This document shows, in pieces, positions 8,578 to 16,378 of a stretch of DNA of 38,957 nucleotides. Positions within the stretch are counted from its first letter, which is position 1. Each line of letters begins with the position of its first letter. This DNA is from Streptomyces californicus (GTDB taxonomy: Bacteria; Actinomycetota; Actinomycetes; Streptomycetales; Streptomycetaceae), in NCBI RefSeq assembly GCF_000717645.1, contig NZ_JNZZ01000041.1:1-38957 (forward strand), written 5' to 3'. The notes under the pieces are model-generated. The model saw only the letters and a list, made by a program, of their open reading frames with translations. It had not been told where the DNA came from and searched no databases. A program made the position numbers and the translations under genes.

Positions 8578-8810
8578 GGTCGGGTGGGTGGTTCAACTCC
8601 TGCGATGAGTAAGGGGTTTGAGCCCTTCATTGGGTCCTGGGGCCCATGCTCGGGGGCCCGCCCGTGTGGTCGCATACGAGGAGTGACTGATCCGTCGCCC
8701 GTTCCGCCCACTCACGAGGTAGGGGCCTGCTCTTGTCCGGCATACGAAGAAGCGCGGTTCCTGTCGGCGTCGACGCACATGCTGCCGTGGAGGGCTCGGG
8801 CGGGCGGTTG

Positions 8811-11273
8811 ATGCCTCGGCCGGTGCAGGCGGTGCTGGTCCTGCTGCACGTGCTCTTCGTGGCCACCCTGGTGGGCGCGGTCCGGGCTCTTTCGGCGGCT
8901 TCCTCGGTGGACGCGGTCGACGGGTATCTCCTCGGGCTGCTTCTCTACGCCTCGTTACCCGGTGTCGCCGCCTTCGTGTTGTCGCTGAGGGTGCGTCACG
9001 GCGGCGTCCGCGTCTGGTACGGGCTTCTCGCCGTGCAGGTGTGGATCGTGCTGGGCGCGCTCGCGGAGCTGGGGGGCGGGGCCGGGCTCGACGGTGTCGC
9101 GCGTCTGGTGATGCCGGCCGCCGTCCTCGTGCTGCTGGGGCGTGCGGAGAGCCGCCAGTGGTTCCGGAGCAGCCCGGAGCAGCGGGCCGAGCAGCGGTTG
9201 TTCAGCTTCGCCCGGATGATGACGCCGCGCCGCGACGGCGGGCAGACCGCGCTGGAGTACCTGGGCCTCGTCCTGGTCGTCGTCGCCCTGGTCGGCGGGC
9301 TGATGGCCACCGGCATCGGCGGACAGCTCACCGCCGAGATCCGTGCCGCCATCTGCTCGTTGACCGGTAGCTCCTGTCCGGCGCCGGGGCATGACGTCGT
9401 GGCCGGGGGCGGGGATGCCGGGGGCGACGGGCGCGGCGGAGGCGACGCTTCCTCCGGTACGGCGGGCGGGAGTACGGACGGCCGCGGTGAGTCCAGCCTC
9501 ACCGGTGGCACCGGCAGCACCGGTACCAGCGGAGCTACGGATGGTACGGCGACCACCACCGGAGCTACGGACGGTACGGCGACCACTGGCGGTGACGGCG
9601 GCAGCGGCAGCACCGACGGCGCTACCGGTGGCAGCACCGGCCGGCCGAACGGCAGCAGCGGCGGGAGCGGGACCTCCGGCACCACCGGCGCGTCCGGGAC
9701 CTCCGGCACCACCGGGGCCGGCGCGTCCGGGTCCGCAGGGGCGCAGGCCGGGACCACCGGGTCGCAGCCCGGGTCCGGCTCCCCCGAAGACCGCGCCGCG
9801 CTCCCCCCGGCCGACTTCATCGTGCCGGTCGACGCGGGTAGACCCGCCGGGCCCCACGGCGGCGGGTTCCTCGACGGGCTCGTCGGGGACGGGCTGGGGG
9901 GCGACGTCCAAGGGGTCGTCGACGCCGTGCTGCGGCCGGGCGAGACCGGGCGGAGGATCGTCGACGAGTGGCGGCGCGACACCCGCGGCGCCGAGGGGAA
10001 GTGGGCGCGGGGCGACTACATCGGCGCGGCCTGGGACTGGAACAAGGCCGTCGGGGGCGCCGGCGCCGGCATGGCGATACCCGGGTCCGGGGCCCGGGTC
10101 GACGCCGAGGTGCGGGACGCCGAACGCGCGCACCTGAGCGAGCGCATCCCGCTCACCGCGACGCCCGCCGGGCGCAAGGCGTGGTGGGACGGGCTCTCGC
10201 AGGAGGAGCGCGAGCGGTACATCGAGCTCGTCCCGGAACGGATCGGCAACCTCGACGGCATACCGGCCCTGGCCCGCGACGCCGCCAACCGCCGCAACCT
10301 CCCGGCGCTGATCGACAAGCTGGAGGGGGTCGACACCGACAAGGCCCGCGACCAGCTGGCCGGGCTGCGGGAGATCCAGCGGCAGTTGGACGAGGACGGG
10401 AAGCCGCCCATGTACCTCATCGGGATCGGGGACGAGGGGAACGGCCGCGCCATCGTCTCCTTCGGTGACCCGGACGCCTCGCGGCACGTGTCGGCGTACG
10501 TACCGGGGCTGAACACCTCGCTCGACGAGGAGTTCGCGAAGAACGACATCGGGCGGGCCCGCGACACCGCGATCGGGGCGCAGGGGTACGACGAGTCGAC
10601 GGCGTCCATCGTCTGGCTCGGGTACGACGCGCCGCAGTTGCCGGACAAGGACGGGGTGGCGGGCTACTTCGCCGTCATGGGCACCGGGCGCGCCGAGAAG
10701 GGCGGGGCCGCCTACCGCGACTTCATGGACGGCATCTCCGTGACGAACCGGAACGAGGACCCGCACCTCACGGCCATCGGGCACTCCTACGGTTCGCGGA
10801 CGGTGGGCGCCGCGGCGGCCCGGCCCGGGGGGATCCCCGGGGTGGACGACATCATCCTCGTCGGCAGTCCCGGCGTCGGCGTCGACCACGCGGTGGACCT
10901 CGGCGTCGGCAGCGCGCACGTCTTCGTCGGGGCCGCCGCCAACGACCCGGTGACCAAGCTGCCGTCGAAGACCCAGGTCGTGGTCGGCGGGGTCGGGCTG
11001 ATCCTGGGCGGGCCCGGCGGGGCCTACCTCGCCGGTGATCTGGCCGATCCGGGCGATGACGACCTGTGGTTCGGGAAGGATCCGGCGAGCGAGGCGTTCG
11101 GGGCGCGGCGCTTCCCGGTGGCGGACGGGCCGCCGCTGGTCGGCGGTGGCGGCATCAGCCTGGACTCGCACTCGAACTACTTCAGCCCGGAGCGCGACGC
11201 CGTGTCCGCCGACAGCATCGCCCTGATCGTGTCGGGCAACGCCGACCGGCTCAAGATGGAGGAACCGAAGTGA
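8811..11273 (+). CDS. Membrane-anchored DUF1023 hydrolase with prepilin-like segment
   Basis: About 820 residues from the ATG at 8811. Four hydrophobic helices (~5-27, 37-58, 66-86, 95-110) precede a basic stretch and a Flp/type IVb prepilin-like motif, G followed by QTALEYLG (~145-152), with Glu at +5 and Tyr at +6 and a hydrophobic helix to ~167. Then comes a Cys-containing segment (AAICSLTGSSCP) and a Gly/Ser/Thr/Ala linker of about 140 residues. The C-terminal 480 residues are a DUF1023 alpha/beta hydrolase closely similar to the upstream paralogue (RKAWWDGLSQEERERYIEL, YVPGLNTSLDEEF, nucleophile elbow GHSYGS with Ser659, late His in LDSHSNYF). The ESX-like domain of the upstream copy is absent. 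Frames remain open upstream to 8733. The stop overlaps the next lipoprotein by GTGA. I infer a hydrolase displayed on the outer membrane face; whether the prepilin site is cleaved is unknown. Confidence 0.82.
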   Translation: MPRPVQAVLVLLHVLFVATLVGAVRALSAASSVDAVDGYLLGLLLYASLPGVAAFVLSLRVRHGGVRVWYGLLAVQVWIVLGALAELGGGAGLDGVARLVMPAAVLVLLGRAESRQWFRSSPEQRAEQRLFSFARMMTPRRDGGQTALEYLGLVLVVVALVGGLMATGIGGQLTAEIRAAICSLTGSSCPAPGHDVVAGGGDAGGDGRGGGDASSGTAGGSTDGRGESSLTGGTGSTGTSGATDGTATTTGATDGTATTGGDGGSGSTDGATGGSTGRPNGSSGGSGTSGTTGASGTSGTTGAGASGSAGAQAGTTGSQPGSGSPEDRAALPPADFIVPVDAGRPAGPHGGGFLDGLVGDGLGGDVQGVVDAVLRPGETGRRIVDEWRRDTRGAEGKWARGDYIGAAWDWNKAVGGAGAGMAIPGSGARVDAEVRDAERAHLSERIPLTATPAGRKAWWDGLSQEERERYIELVPERIGNLDGIPALARDAANRRNLPALIDKLEGVDTDKARDQLAGLREIQRQLDEDGKPPMYLIGIGDEGNGRAIVSFGDPDASRHVSAYVPGLNTSLDEEFAKNDIGRARDTAIGAQGYDESTASIVWLGYDAPQLPDKDGVAGYFAVMGTGRAEKGGAAYRDFMDGISVTNRNEDPHLTAIGHSYGSRTVGAAAARPGGIPGVDDIILVGSPGVGVDHAVDLGVGSAHVFVGAAANDPVTKLPSKTQVVVGGVGLILGGPGGAYLAGDLADPGDDDLWFGKDPASEAFGARRFPVADGPPLVGGGGISLDSHSNYFSPERDAVSADSIALIVSGNADRLKMEEPK
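9405..9790 (+). repeat. Low-complexity linker with internal tandem repeats
   Basis: Coding DNA for the Gly/Ser/Thr linker of the second hydrolase. It contains a 30-bp-period duplication at 9531-9590 (encoding GATDGTATT-type units) and a 27-bp-period duplication starting at 9669 and 9696 (GTSGTTGAS units). Both periods are multiples of three, so copy-number change keeps the frame. Confidence 0.8.
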
Positions 11274-11926
11274 GGCGAGTGAAGCGGGCCCTGCCCCTCG
11301 TCGCGGCGGTGCTGGCCCTGGGGGTCCCGCTGTCCGGCTGCGGGAACGAGAGCGGCGCGCGCGGCGGCGACGACGTGAGCGCCGGGGCGTCGAGCGGGGT
11401 GGGGAGCGGCAGGCAGGAGGAACAGGGGCAGGAGAAGGAGAAGGAAAAGGGGAAGGATCAGGAGATGGACATGCAGGAGGCCGCCGAGCGGGCCGACGCC
11501 ATGCTGGACGCCGTCCTCAAGGGCATCGACCCCGACGTGCGGTGGGCGCACGGGCCCACCACCACCCGCGCCTGCGGCGTGACCCGCCGCCGGGCCGTCA
11601 TGACCGTCGTCTCGCCCGAGCGCCGCCAGACCTTCCTGGACCGGGCGGAGACGTTCTGGCGGAAGAACGACTACCGGATCAAGGCGGTCAACAAGGACGA
11701 CAAGTTCCCGGCGGTCTACGCGGTCACCCGGAGCGGATTCGGTGTCAGCGTCTCCTTCCGGGGGAAGGGACAGGCGTTCCTGGAGGCCGACACCCCCTGT
11801 GTGAAGGAGTCGAAGGTCGCCGCCCCCGCCTCCGAGCCGAACGGGCCCGCGTACGAGGGCGTCTACCCGCTGCCCCGTCCCGACGTCCGCTCCGACTTCT
11901 GGTCGGGGGAGGGAGAGGGGGAATGA
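11270..11926 (+). CDS. Lipoprotein paired with the second DUF1023 hydrolase
   Basis: A 218-residue predicted lipoprotein: signal MRRVKRALPLVAAVLALG and lipobox LSGC with Cys24. A charged low-complexity stretch follows (a run of Glu-Lys units near residues 60-75), then the same mature domain as the lipoprotein at 8017-8577: DMQEAAERADAMLDAVLKGI, Cys in RACGVTRRR and DTPCVKES, and end LPRPDVRSDFW. The GTG at 11270 overlaps the hydrolase stop (GTGA) and has GGAGGA six bases upstream, better placed than for the alternative GTG at 11279. Codon usage is fully GC-rich, unlike the paralogue. Strict pairing of hydrolase and lipoprotein in both copies suggests a functional partnership. Confidence 0.85.
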   Translation: MRRVKRALPLVAAVLALGVPLSGCGNESGARGGDDVSAGASSGVGSGRQEEQGQEKEKEKGKDQEMDMQEAAERADAMLDAVLKGIDPDVRWAHGPTTTRACGVTRRRAVMTVVSPERRQTFLDRAETFWRKNDYRIKAVNKDDKFPAVYAVTRSGFGVSVSFRGKGQAFLEADTPCVKESKVAAPASEPNGPAYEGVYPLPRPDVRSDFWSGEGEGE

Positions 11927-12213
11927 GGGCCGCCGAGGACGACCGAATACTGCTGAGGACGACCCGGCGCTGCTGAGGGCGACCGCGTACCGCTGAGCGG
12001 CGGCTGCGCGGTGACGGCGGACCGCTGCGAGCGCCCGGGGGCGGCTGAGGGCGCCCGGGGCGACGGACGGCGGCTGATGGTTCGTCACTCCTGGTGCCGG
12101 TGAGCCGCCGACGCCCCTCTGTGCTTCGGGTGCGCCGGTGGTGTGCCGCGGATGACTCGTACACACCGTCGAAAACGGCTCTGAAGCGCGCCCCGATGGG
12201 GGATGGTTGAGGG

Positions 12214-13224
12214 GTGCGGAAATTCTGGGTGTTCGGTGGCATCGGCGTCGGCATGGTCATGTGCTTCCTGGCGCTGCTCGTCGTCGGTACGTACTCCGCC
12301 GCCGCCGGGCTCGCGGGTTCGGGGGGCGGCGGCGCCGTCGCGCTGGCCAAGGGGGCGGTGCCGGCACGGTTCCAGGGGCTGGTGCAGAAGTGGGGCAATC
12401 TCTGTCCCGCCATCAACCCGGCGCTGCTGGCCGCCCAGTTGTACCAGGAGAGCGGCTGGAACCCGAGCGCCCAGAGCCCGGCCGCCGCACAGGGCATCGC
12501 GCAGTTCATCCCCGGCACCTGGGCCACGCACGGGATCGACGGCAACGGCGACGGCAAGCGGGACGTGTGGGATCCGGAGGACGCGATCCCCTCGGCCGCC
12601 TCGTACGACTGCGAGATCGCCGGGTACGTGAAGAAGGTGCCGGGCGACGCGACGAGCAACATGCTCGCCGCGTACAACGCCGGCGCGTACGCGGTGATCA
12701 AGTACGGCGGGGTGCCCCCGTACAAAGAGACACAGAACTACGTCAAGATCATCCGGTCGCTGGAGAAGAGCTTCGCCCGGCCCGTCGGCCGGGTCGCGCC
12801 CTCGCAGCAGGCGGCCGGGGCCATCTACTTCGCCCAGAAGAAGCTCGGCACGCCGTATCTGTGGGGCGGCAACGGTACGCCCGAGCAGCAGGGGCGGTTC
12901 GACTGCTCGGGGCTGACCCAGGCCGCGTACCGGACGGTGGGCATCGAGCTGCCGCGCGTGGCCAACGATCAGTACAACGCCGGACCGCACCCCTCGCGCG
13001 ACGAGCTGCTCCCGGGCGATCTGGTGTTCTTCTCCGACGATCTGACGAATTCGCGCGCCATCCGGCACGTCGGTCTGTACGTCGGGGGCGGCTATATGAT
13101 CAATGCGCCGTTCACCGGGGCGGTCATCCGGTTCGACAAGATCGACACCCCGGACTACTTCGGCGCGACCCGGGTCACCAAGGACGGCGCGGCCGCCCTG
13201 CCGACCGACCTGCCGAAGGGGTGA
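12214..13224 (+). CDS. Bifunctional lytic transglycosylase / NlpC-P60 (C40) peptidase
   Basis: A 336-residue exported cell-wall hydrolase. An N-terminal helix (about 5-30) anchors or exports it. Residues ~50-185 are a lysozyme-like SLT domain with the catalytic Glu in YQESGWNP (Glu79) and the AQGIAQFIPGTW and NMLAAYNAGAYAV motifs. Residues ~198-320 are an NlpC/P60 domain with Cys231 in FDCSGL and His285 in RHVGLYVGGGY. Together they would cut glycan strands and stem peptides of peptidoglycan. Such VirB1-like proteins open the wall for type IV machines, and the gene sits beside a type IV-like cluster, though it could also serve growth or sporulation. It starts at GTG 12214 with GAGGG directly upstream. 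About 290 bases of GC-rich DNA with short direct repeats separate it from the lipoprotein gene, so it probably has its own promoter. Confidence 0.9.
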   Translation: MRKFWVFGGIGVGMVMCFLALLVVGTYSAAAGLAGSGGGGAVALAKGAVPARFQGLVQKWGNLCPAINPALLAAQLYQESGWNPSAQSPAAAQGIAQFIPGTWATHGIDGNGDGKRDVWDPEDAIPSAASYDCEIAGYVKKVPGDATSNMLAAYNAGAYAVIKYGGVPPYKETQNYVKIIRSLEKSFARPVGRVAPSQQAAGAIYFAQKKLGTPYLWGGNGTPEQQGRFDCSGLTQAAYRTVGIELPRVANDQYNAGPHPSRDELLPGDLVFFSDDLTNSRAIRHVGLYVGGGYMINAPFTGAVIRFDKIDTPDYFGATRVTKDGAAALPTDLPKG

Positions 13225-13551
13225 TCCATGTCTCGCGCGCGACCGGAGTGGCGAAGGGCTCTGACGGGCAGTCGGCCGAGGTCGGAACTCTCCGTGAAGC
13301 CTGGGCCCTGAGCTGCGACGACGAGTCACTCTTCGATAACGTCATGGTGATCATTCGGTGGAGAGCGGAACGCACGCGACGGCCAGGCCGTTCCCTGGAC
13401 GGGGTACGGCAACGGGAACGGCACGCGCACTGACCATGCGACACGGTGCAGTGCGGTAACGGATCGCACCGGACACGGGGGTTCGACCACGGCGGCGGGC
13501 AAGGACGCGCGTCGCAGCAGATGAAGCAGACAAGGCAAGGGGCCGCAGCAG
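13225..13551. other. Intergenic region before the PAP2 gene
   Basis: About 327 bases. Only short frames are present, with no ribosome site or GC-rich third-position pattern, so I call no gene. TAACGT at about 13337-13342 fits the Streptomyces minus 10 form TANNNT but lacks a matching minus 35 at normal spacing. No hairpin of note. Confidence 0.4.
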
Positions 13552-14295
13552 ATGGCTGGACTCGAACTCGACGGGTCGAACCCGGACGTCAGTCTGCTCT
13601 ACGACATCAACGGTCTCGCCAAGGCCGCTCCCACCTGGTTCGACCGGGTCATGGAGTTCGTCGGCGAGTACGGGATCATGTTCGGCCTGGTCCTGGTCGG
13701 CCTGTGGTGCTGGTGGAGCATGCGCAAGCGGGGCACGGCGGAGGACTCGGTGACGGCCGCCGCCGCCATCGTCTGGGCGCCGCTCGCCGCCGCCATCGCC
13801 ATCATCGTCAACATCCCCATCCGCGGGTTCGTCGAACGGCCGCGCCCCTTCAACGACCACGAGGGCCTTGAGGTCCTGATCCACGGCAAGACGGACTTCT
13901 CGTTCGTCAGCGACCACTCCACTCTGGCGATGGGCATCGCGGTCGGCATCTTCGTGGCGAACCGGAAGTTCGGCTTCGTCGCCATCGGCCTCGCGCTCTT
14001 CGCCGGTTTCAGCCGGGTCTACATGGGCGTCCACTACCCGACCGACGTGATCGGCGGCTTCGCCCTCGGCACGGCCGTCACCCTGCTGCTGGCCCCGCTC
14101 GCCATGGCGCTGCTCACCCCGCTGATGGCGGCGGTCGCCCGTTCGCCGCGCGTCGGCTGGTTCGTCCGAGCCAAGGACGCCGATACCGACACCGACATCG
14201 CGTACGCGGATGAGCACGGCGGTACGCGGGGCATCCCCGAGCCGCGGCCCGGCTCCCGGCGCGGCGACCCCGGCGAGAAGGACCTGGCCGCCTGA
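13552..14295 (+). CDS. PAP2-superfamily membrane phosphatase
   Basis: A 247-residue integral membrane phosphatase of the PAP2 type. Hydrophobic helices surround the three-part active-site signature: RGFVERPRP (the Arg-Pro element), SFVSDHSTLAMG (the position of the usual PSGH-like element, here SDHS) and SRVYMGVHYPTDVIGG (the SRxxxxxHxxxD element). The likely role is dephosphorylation of lipid phosphates, such as undecaprenyl-diphosphate or phosphatidic acid, at the outer face of the membrane. The C-terminal 60 residues are polar and charged. The ATG at 13552 has a GGGG purine stretch about 10 bases upstream. A strong hairpin 55 bases after the stop ends the unit. Confidence 0.85.
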   Translation: MAGLELDGSNPDVSLLYDINGLAKAAPTWFDRVMEFVGEYGIMFGLVLVGLWCWWSMRKRGTAEDSVTAAAAIVWAPLAAAIAIIVNIPIRGFVERPRPFNDHEGLEVLIHGKTDFSFVSDHSTLAMGIAVGIFVANRKFGFVAIGLALFAGFSRVYMGVHYPTDVIGGFALGTAVTLLLAPLAMALLTPLMAAVARSPRVGWFVRAKDADTDTDIAYADEHGGTRGIPEPRPGSRRGDPGEKDLAA

Positions 14296-14350
14296 CCCGA
14301 CCGGCCGCCAGGCCTCCCCGGGCGGCCCTGCCCCGCCCTCGCTTCCTCCC

Positions 14351-14383
14351 GATCCCCCAGACGCGTCCAGCGCCTGGGGGATC
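14351..14383. terminator. Bidirectional terminator-like hairpin
   Basis: Perfect 10-bp arms GATCCCCCAG / CTGGGGGATC with a 13-base loop, between convergent genes (PAP2 ending at 14295 and the minus-strand gene ending at 14455). There is no U-run, as is common in Streptomyces. Confidence 0.7.
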
Positions 14384-14454
14384 GTGCTGTCCGGGCCGGG
14401 CTCCGGTGAACGGGCCGGACAGGGCAGGCAGGGCAGGCGGGCGAGTGGTGTCGG

Positions 14455-14712
14455 TCAGGGGGCGGTGAGGTGTTCGGCGGCGTCCGTACGGGCCCGGTCC
14501 CGGGATCTGCGCGCCGGTCCCGCCCAGCCGCAGTTGCAGCGGGCCAGGCAGAACGAGCCGCGCTCGATCGTCGTGGTGGTGTGCCCGGCCGAGGGGCCGG
14601 ACGGGGAGGCCGGCGCGGGGCCCGGGGCGATGCCGGCCGGAGCCGGTACGGCCTGGACGGGGGTGCGCGGGGCGGCGGTGGTGCGGCCCGGGGTGGGGGG
14701 ATCCTCATGCAC
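14455..14712 (-). CDS. Small conserved-looking Cys-containing protein
   Basis: About 85 residues from a GTG at 14712. The N-terminal half is Pro/Ala-rich. The C-terminal half carries a compact motif, TTTIERGSFCLARCNCGW followed by GPARRSRDRARTDAAEH, with three Cys spaced CxxxCxC. This looks like a small metal-binding or redox motif and resembles short hypothetical proteins I recall from Streptomyces, but I cannot assign a function. The start is uncertain; no clear ribosome site precedes the GTG and upstream codons are also open. It is convergent with the PAP2 gene and divergent from the lipoprotein gene at 14880. Confidence 0.5.
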   Translation of the reverse strand: MHEDPPTPGRTTAAPRTPVQAVPAPAGIAPGPAPASPSGPSAGHTTTTIERGSFCLARCNCGWAGPARRSRDRARTDAAEHLTAP

Positions 14713-14879
14713 CCGACCACGGTACTGGCCGCGGCCGCCCCGCGGGGGGTACGGGCCGGACGCCGCCTGCTCCGGGCGGTGCACGCGGGCCGGGGCGGCG
14801 TGACGGGGGGCGGCGGCGGTCGTTAGGCGGAGCGGGCGCGGGGCTCGGCCGGGCGGTAGTCGTTGGGGGTAGGCAGGCG

Positions 14880-15740
14880 ATGGCGGTGCAGCGGTACAGG
14901 GACGGAGGCGGGGCCCGCGCTGTGCGCGCCCTCGCCGTGACCGGAGTGATCGCGGTCACCGCCGGATGCTTCGGCGGGGACGGGGCGAGCGGTGCGGACG
15001 ACGGTTCCGGACAGCGCTCCGTGGCCGCCGGGCGCCCCCTCGATCTGCTCGACCGGGCGGCCGGTGTGCTGGTCGCGGAGGGCGGGGCGGAGACCCGTAC
15101 GTCCATGGAGACGGCCGCCGGGGGGACGCGGGTGACGATCCGGGGGCAGGGGGTGTACGACTTCCGCGCGCAGGTGGGGCGGATCAAGGTGGCGTTGCCC
15201 GAGGGCGCCGGCGGGGTGGACGGGCACCGGCCGATCACCGAGCTGCTGACCCCGGGGGCGCTGTACATGAAGAACCGGGGCGCCGGGGTGCCCGACGGCA
15301 AGTGGGTCCGGATCGACACGACCGCGCTGAAGGACGGCAACCTCGTCACCGGCGGGGTGACCGACCCGATGGCGGCGGCCGAACTGCTGCGCGGGGCGTC
15401 CGATGTGACGTACGCGGGGACGACCGAGCTGGCGGGGGTGACGGTGCACCACTACCGGGGCGTCGCCGATCTGGGACGGGCGGCCCGCGCCGCGTCGCCG
15501 CGGTCGCGCGGGGCGCTCGGCGCGGCGGCGAAAGGGTTCAGCAAGGACGCCGTCCCGTTCGACGCGTACCTCGACGAGGACGGTCGGCTGCGGAAGGTCC
15601 GCCACCGCTTCACCTTCTCCTCCGAGGGCCCGGAGGTGTCGGTGGTCTCGACGCTGCTGCTGTACGGGTTCGGGGTTCCGGTCAGGGTGGAGCTGCCGGA
15701 CGAGGACGCGATCTACACCGGCCGGATCCGCCAGGGCTGA
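14880..15740 (+). CDS. Lipoprotein, LppX/LprAFG-like
   Basis: A 286-residue predicted lipoprotein with an N-terminal signal and lipobox VTAGC (Cys at about residue 30). The mature part has alternating strands typical of the LppX/LprAFG or LolA-like cupped beta-sheet: VTIRGQGVYDF, GALYMKNRGAGVPDGKWVRI, DVTYAGTTELAGVTVHHYRG, PFDAYLDEDGRLRKVRHRF. Such proteins carry lipids or act as envelope chaperones in actinobacteria. It starts at ATG 14880 after a GGCAGG stretch; a GTG two codons later is possible. It stands alone on the plus strand and is followed by a repeat-containing spacer. Confidence 0.75.
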   Translation: MAVQRYRDGGGARAVRALAVTGVIAVTAGCFGGDGASGADDGSGQRSVAAGRPLDLLDRAAGVLVAEGGAETRTSMETAAGGTRVTIRGQGVYDFRAQVGRIKVALPEGAGGVDGHRPITELLTPGALYMKNRGAGVPDGKWVRIDTTALKDGNLVTGGVTDPMAAAELLRGASDVTYAGTTELAGVTVHHYRGVADLGRAARAASPRSRGALGAAAKGFSKDAVPFDAYLDEDGRLRKVRHRFTFSSEGPEVSVVSTLLLYGFGVPVRVELPDEDAIYTGRIRQG

Positions 15741-16079
15741 CAAAGGCTGAGGTCAGGAGCCAGGAGCCAGGAGCCAGGAGCCAGGAGCTGGCCGGGGGCC
15801 GGGCGGAGCCGGGGGCACGGAGGGCGGCGGCGCGGACCGGGAGGACGGAGCACGGAGCACGGCGGCGCGGACCGGGAGCGGGGCTGAGGCCCGGAGCGGG
15901 GCGGAGATGACGCGGGTGGCGGGTGGGTGGGACGGGCCGGGCGGTGGGGCCGGTTGGGAGGGGGCGCAAATGGTCCGGACGTGTCATGCGGGGCGCGTAC
16001 CCCGTTCCCTAGGCTGGGAAGTCGGTGTGCCAGGGGCCGGTGAGCGGTCGCGGGACGGCGGAGAGAACGGCAGGGAGAG
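15741..16079. other. Repeat-rich spacer with candidate promoter
   Basis: About 339 bases with no convincing gene. It contains the CAGGAGC array (separate entry) and imperfect direct repeats of GCGGCGCGGACCGGGAG near 15830 and 15863. Near the right end it has a 5-bp inverted repeat (CGGGG/CCCCG) and TAGGCT at about 16011, which fits a minus 10 (TANNNT) for the small gene at 16080; no good minus 35 is visible. Confidence 0.45.
15754..15788 (+). repeat. Five tandem copies of CAGGAGC
   Basis: Five perfect head-to-tail copies of the 7-base unit CAGGAGC, starting 14 bases after the lipoprotein stop. The period is not a multiple of three and the array is non-coding. It looks like a simple slippage tract. 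Confidence 0.9.
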
Positions 16080-16283
16080 GTGACGCAGGTGGTGACGCTC
16101 AGGATTCCGAACGCTCAGGACCGTGTGGCCCTCGCCGAGATCGAGCTGTGCGGCGAGCTGATGATCGCCGCGTCGGCGGCCGGCGAGGAGCGCCTCAGTC
16201 CGGACCGTATCGACGAAGTGCTCGACGTCGGAGGCGTGGAGTGCTGGACGACGGTTCCCCGGCAGGGGCCCCACCGGAGCTGA
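16080..16283 (+). CDS. Small conserved hypothetical protein
   Basis: A 67-residue protein beginning MTQVVTLRIPNAQDRVALAE and containing ELCGELMIAASAAGEERLS and DRIDEVLDVGG. It is mixed helical, without a signal peptide or membrane helix. A GGGAGAG ribosome site lies immediately upstream of GTG 16080, so the GTG codons at 16089 or 16092 (VTLRIPN) may be the true start. It is convergent with csoR, about 95 bases away. I recognise it as the kind of small protein common beside csoR in Streptomyces but know no function. Confidence 0.65.
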   Translation: MTQVVTLRIPNAQDRVALAEIELCGELMIAASAAGEERLSPDRIDEVLDVGGVECWTTVPRQGPHRS

Positions 16284-16323
16284 CGCGCAGGACGCCCACG
16301 CCACCCCCGTACCGCGGATGTCC

Positions 16324-16340
16324 GCCCGGTGGCACCGGGC
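16324..16340. terminator. Short hairpin between convergent genes
   Basis: GCCCGGTG / CACCGGGC with a one-base centre (in practice a six-base stem with a five-base loop), followed by a second GC-rich self-complementary stretch to about 16372. It lies between the small gene and csoR, which converge here. Confidence 0.5.
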
Positions 16341-16378
16341 GCCAGGGGGCCCGGGCGCCCGGGTCGGGACGGCGGAGG

